Shown: positions 5,078-7,246 of the stretch, one piece after another | Position numbering within the stretch: position 1 is the first letter of the stretch | Layout: each line of letters starts with the position of its first letter | Origin: Pseudomonadota bacterium | GTDB lineage: Bacteria; Pseudomonadota; Gammaproteobacteria; Burkholderiales; Thiobacillaceae | Reading direction: 5' to 3' | Length of the DNA: 7,246 nt | NCBI GenBank assembly: GCA_021821425.1 | Contig: JAKACL010000147.1 | Location: 1-7,246, forward strand | The notes under the pieces: generated by a model | What the model was told of the DNA's origin: nothing | Databases searched by the model: none | Seen by the model: only the letters and a program-made list of their open reading frames with translations | Position numbers and translations under genes: made by a program

Positions 5078-6168
5078 GCGCACAGTGTGAAGTCACGGGA
5101 AAGCGCGCTGCCCGCATGCAAGGAAGCGCGGCGCCGATGAGCGTGTTCGAGCGCTGGCTCACCCTGTGGGTGGCGCTGTGCATCGTCGCCGGCGTGGCGC
5201 TGGGCCAGCTCTTTCCGGCGCCGTTTCAGGCGCTGGGACGCATGGAAGTGGCGCAGGTCAACCTGCCGGTCGGCCTGCTGATCTGGATCATGATCATTCC
5301 GATGCTGATGAAGATCGACTTCGGTGCCTTGCATCAGGTGAAGTCGCACTGGAAGGGCATCGGCGTCACGCTGTTCGTCAACTGGGCGGTGAAGCCGTTT
5401 TCGATGGCGCTGCTGGCGTGGCTCTTCATCCGCCACTGGTTCGCGCCTTATCTCCCCGCGGAACAGCTCGACAGCTACGTCGCCGGCCTCATCCTGCTGG
5501 CCGCCGCGCCGTGCACCGCGATGGTGTTCGTGTGGAGCCGGCTGACCGGCGGCGACCCGTATTTCACGCTGTCGCAGGTGGCGTTGAACGATACCATCAT
5601 GATCGTCGCCTTCGCGCCCATCGTCGGCCTGCTTCTGGGCTTGTCGGCGATCGTGGTGCCGTGGGACACGCTGTTCACCTCGGTGGTGCTGTACATCGTC
5701 ATCCCGGTGATCCTGGCGCAGGTCTGGCGCAAGCGGCTGCTGAAGCGTGGGCAGGCGGCGTTCGATGCCACGCTTGCCACGCTCGGGCATTTGTCCATCC
5801 TCGCGCTGCTGGCCACGCTGGTGCTGCTGTTCGCCTTCCAGGGCGAGCAGATCATTGCGCAGCCGCTGATTATTGCGCTGCTGGCGGTGCCGATCCTGAT
5901 CCAGGTGTTCTTCAACTCGGGACTGGCCTACTGGCTCAACCGCAAGGTGGGCGAGAAGCACAGCGTCGCTTGCCCCTCGGCGCTGATCGGCGCGTCCAAC
6001 TTCTTCGAGCTGGCGGTGGCGGCGGCGATCGCGCTGTTCGGCTTCCAGTCGGGCGCCGCGCTCGCCACCGTGGTCGGCGTACTGATCGAGGTGCCGGCGA
6101 TGCTGCTGGTGGTGAAAATCGTCAACCGCAGCAAAGGCTGGTATGAAGCGGGTCTAGCTGCCAAATAA
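5074..6168 (+). CDS. acr3: Acr3-family arsenite efflux permease
   Basis: A 364-residue inner-membrane As(III) exporter of the Acr3 (BART superfamily) type, unrelated to ArsB of E. coli. About ten hydrophobic segments are visible, near residues 28-48, 63-82, 97-119, 134-155, 167-192, 201-218, 238-256, 261-283, 301-323 and 326-350. The family signature AAPCTAMVFVWSRLTGGDP (144-162) carries the essential TM4 cysteine, here C147. GASNFFELAVA (306-316) holds E312, the likely equivalent of the conserved transport-site glutamate; E339 in GVLIEVP is the other candidate. The start is uncertain. ATG 5074 has TGGAG 8 bases upstream and gives a 22-residue soluble leader with one Cys. ATG 5137 (343 residues, beginning MSVFERWLT) also has an AGGAAG 10 bases upstream and is nearer the minimal family length. 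As last gene of the operon, it exports arsenite made by ArsI and both ArsC. Confidence 0.95.
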   Translation: MSAQCEVTGKRAARMQGSAAPMSVFERWLTLWVALCIVAGVALGQLFPAPFQALGRMEVAQVNLPVGLLIWIMIIPMLMKIDFGALHQVKSHWKGIGVTLFVNWAVKPFSMALLAWLFIRHWFAPYLPAEQLDSYVAGLILLAAAPCTAMVFVWSRLTGGDPYFTLSQVALNDTIMIVAFAPIVGLLLGLSAIVVPWDTLFTSVVLYIVIPVILAQVWRKRLLKRGQAAFDATLATLGHLSILALLATLVLLFAFQGEQIIAQPLIIALLAVPILIQVFFNSGLAYWLNRKVGEKHSVACPSALIGASNFFELAVAAAIALFGFQSGAALATVVGVLIEVPAMLLVVKIVNRSKGWYEAGLAAK

Positions 6169-6198
6169 GGGAACGTCCTGCTGCAGCGGTATCGATCG

Positions 6199-6349
6199 AT
6201 GCTGCTCGCGGCGACGTCGACGCGGCTTGTGCTGTCCGTGCGCGGCGACTACGCGCCCCGCGCCGAAAAAGGTCGTCGATAACGTCTATGCCATCGTGGA
6301 TCCGCTGGGCCAGCGCAGCATGGATAACGACGGCCTCAACGCCAACTGT
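6199..6349 (+). pseudogene. N-terminal remnant of an MBL-fold metallohydrolase
   Basis: In the frame starting at 6263 the sequence reads PKKVVDNVYAIVDPLGQRS and continues MDNDGLNAN, ending near 6346. This strongly resembles the first beta-strands of periplasmic MBL-fold hydrolases (pattern VxDNVYAxVGxLGQRSxENxGxNAN followed by F/I-GFVVT). Here the continuation is lost: after NAN the frame reads CKAPPPYSRY and stops at 6403, with no HxHxDH metal motif anywhere downstream. Upstream, a plausible signal-peptide start at ATG 6199 (MLLAATSTRLVLS) is in another frame and ends at a TAA (6280-6282), implying a frameshift near the AAAAA run at 6266-6270. The gene is therefore both frameshifted and truncated to roughly its first 50 codons. 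Recognition is by family pattern from memory, not by a search. It may have been an ars-operon neighbour before a deletion. Confidence 0.55.
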
Positions 6350-6497
6350 AAAGCCCCCCCTCCTTATAGCCGTTATCCTATTGAGCGGTTCATGGCTGCG
6401 TAATGTGTTCGTTGCATATGCGTCCGTGCCGGCGCTGAGGATGCTTGCTGGCAGGCCATGCTGCAGGAGCAATGCCGATTCCAACATAAGACACACC
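6350..6497. other. Short spacer before the DUF1631 gene
   Basis: No gene is seen here. The spacer starts with a C7 run (6354-6360) just after the MBL remnant breaks off, and contains a short AT-richer stretch (6361-6420) that may hold the promoter of the downstream gene, although I cannot place a convincing -35/-10 pair. TTGAGC (6381-6386) is followed by TAATGT only 14 bp later. No terminator for the ars operon and no insertion-sequence ends or target duplications are evident. Confidence 0.4.
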
Positions 6498-7246
6498 ATG
6501 ACCCACCACACGTCCGAGGCAGGCAGCAGGGAAAAACGGCGCCACGCGCGGAAAGCGACGTTGCAGGCCGTCCAGCTTCGTTTTGGCGAAGCTGCAGCCA
6601 TCCCCGCCGAGATTCGCGATTACTGCCAGACCGGCTTGTATGTTGCCTTTCCCGGCGGCCGCACGCCCGATTCCGCCCTCCCGGCCCTGGTGGGCACGCT
6701 CGTGGGCGCGGGATTTTCCGTTGGCGAGGGCGCCGCGTCCCGTTCGCACCAGCTCAATGGCTGGGTGGCGCGTGTCGCGCCCGGCGGGGTCGGCATTTTT
6801 GTGCCGGCCATGCCGGAGGCCGCCTTGCAGACCCTGCGCGCCGCGAGTGCGCGGCTGGCCGCCGGTGCACAGGCCCGACCGGGGCTGGACCCGCAGCAGG
6901 CGCAGGCGCTGCAGCAGGAATGCACCAGTCTGTTTCGCAATTTTCTCGATGCGGTGATGCAGGAATTCTTCCTCCAGAGCATGGAACGCCTGGCACAGGC
7001 CGGCCAGGACGAGATGAGTTTTCTGGAGCGTGCCCGCTACGAGTACGGTGCCCAGGAACTGGTACAGCACCGCAGCCGGATCGAGGACGATTTTTTCAAT
7101 GCCATCCGCGAACGCATCCAGCATGTCGGGCCGGTTTCCGACCTGGACCACAGGGCGCCGGGCGCGAACACGAACACACTCAAGCTGGTCGACGAGGCCG
7201 AGTTCGAGGACTGGCTGAACCTGTCGGCGGTCATCAATCAGATCGA
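6498..7246 (+). CDS. DUF1631 family protein with PilZ-like N-terminus, 3' end missing
   Basis: The first 249 residues of an open frame that runs off the window. The N-terminus has a PilZ-like pattern: an RRHAR motif (14-18), then a sheet-forming stretch ending in IRDYCQTGLYVAF (39-51, the DxSxxG position), and a later strand GWVARVAPGGVGIFV (88-102). PilZ domains of this kind can bind cyclic di-GMP through the RxxxR and D/NxSxxG elements; here the second element is degenerate. From about residue 118 the protein turns helical and charged (QECTSLFRNFLDAVMQEFF, then RARYEYGAQELVQHRSRIEDDFF), matching the opening of DUF1631 proteins, which are usually more than 600 residues long and of unknown function. 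Start choice: ATG 6498 gives the natural N-terminus but has only a weak ribosome site. In-frame ATG 6441 adds 19 residues with a GAGG touching the start, which is too close. Confidence 0.75.
   Translation, partial: MTHHTSEAGSREKRRHARKATLQAVQLRFGEAAAIPAEIRDYCQTGLYVAFPGGRTPDSALPALVGTLVGAGFSVGEGAASRSHQLNGWVARVAPGGVGIFVPAMPEAALQTLRAASARLAAGAQARPGLDPQQAQALQQECTSLFRNFLDAVMQEFFLQSMERLAQAGQDEMSFLERARYEYGAQELVQHRSRIEDDFFNAIRERIQHVGPVSDLDHRAPGANTNTLKLVDEAEFEDWLNLSAVINQI

Noticed and set aside
6191..6200. ATCGATCGAT palindrome as a possible recombination or attachment site
   Set aside because: It is a short simple repeat with no partner copy or flanking duplication in the window.
6169..6497. Insertion sequence or attC-like element as the cause of the MBL truncation
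   Set aside because: No terminal inverted repeats, target duplication or transposase remnant could be found.
6390..7151. A 253-codon minus-strand frame over the DUF1631 region
   Set aside because: The plus frame is open to the window edge with PilZ/DUF1631 features and runs in-frame through the same bases. The minus frame shows no domain.

Overview
The window is GC-rich (apart from one AT-rich promoter) and looks like a chromosomal segment of a betaproteobacterium, possibly of the Thiobacillus/Rhodocyclales/Nitrosomonadales type. The evidence is inferential: a DUF1631 gene, an ECF sigma/anti-sigma/COG4315 lipoprotein operon, an Acr3-type arsenic operon and strong GC bias at third codon positions. 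The species cannot be fixed from the sequence alone.

Layout. (1) 1-1347, plus strand: the 3' part of a COG2509-type FAD-dependent dehydrogenase, cut by the window edge exactly at its Rossmann FAD motif. (2) 3056-1417, minus strand: a compact three-gene operon, transcribed leftward, convergent with gene 1. It encodes a small secreted COG4315 lipoprotein, an ECF sigma factor and its membrane-spanning anti-sigma factor. The lipoprotein stop abuts the GTG of the sigma gene, and the sigma and anti-sigma genes overlap by ATGA. (3) 3246-6168, plus strand: a five-gene arsenic-resistance operon, arsR - arsI - arsC - arsC - acr3, divergent from the sigma operon across a 189-bp spacer. (4) 6169-6497: a decayed stretch holding the N-terminal remnant of an MBL-fold metallohydrolase that stops abruptly. 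(5) 6498-end, plus strand: the 5' part of a DUF1631 gene with a PilZ-like N-terminus.

How the ars genes should work together (from family knowledge). ArsR, of the type with C-terminal cysteines, represses the operon until trivalent arsenic binds. ArsI is an Fe(II)-dependent VOC-fold C-As lyase that would demethylate trivalent organoarsenicals to As(III). Two structurally different low-molecular-weight-phosphatase-type ArsC proteins would reduce As(V) to As(III). Acr3 would export the As(III) produced by both routes. No arsM, arsH, arsP, arsA or arsD is seen here.

The most notable signal is the arsR promoter. A perfect inverted repeat, TTCAAT-N4-ATTGAA, encloses a good -10 (TATCAT) and ends 2 bp before the arsR ATG. 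There is no Shine-Dalgarno sequence, and the predicted transcription start falls on the ATG, so arsR is probably translated from a leaderless mRNA. Other points are the Cys-rich tails on both ArsR and ArsI, an 11-residue minicistron bridging arsC2 and acr3, and the truncated MBL gene marking a rearrangement just downstream of the ars operon. I see no RNA genes, CRISPR array or complete mobile element.
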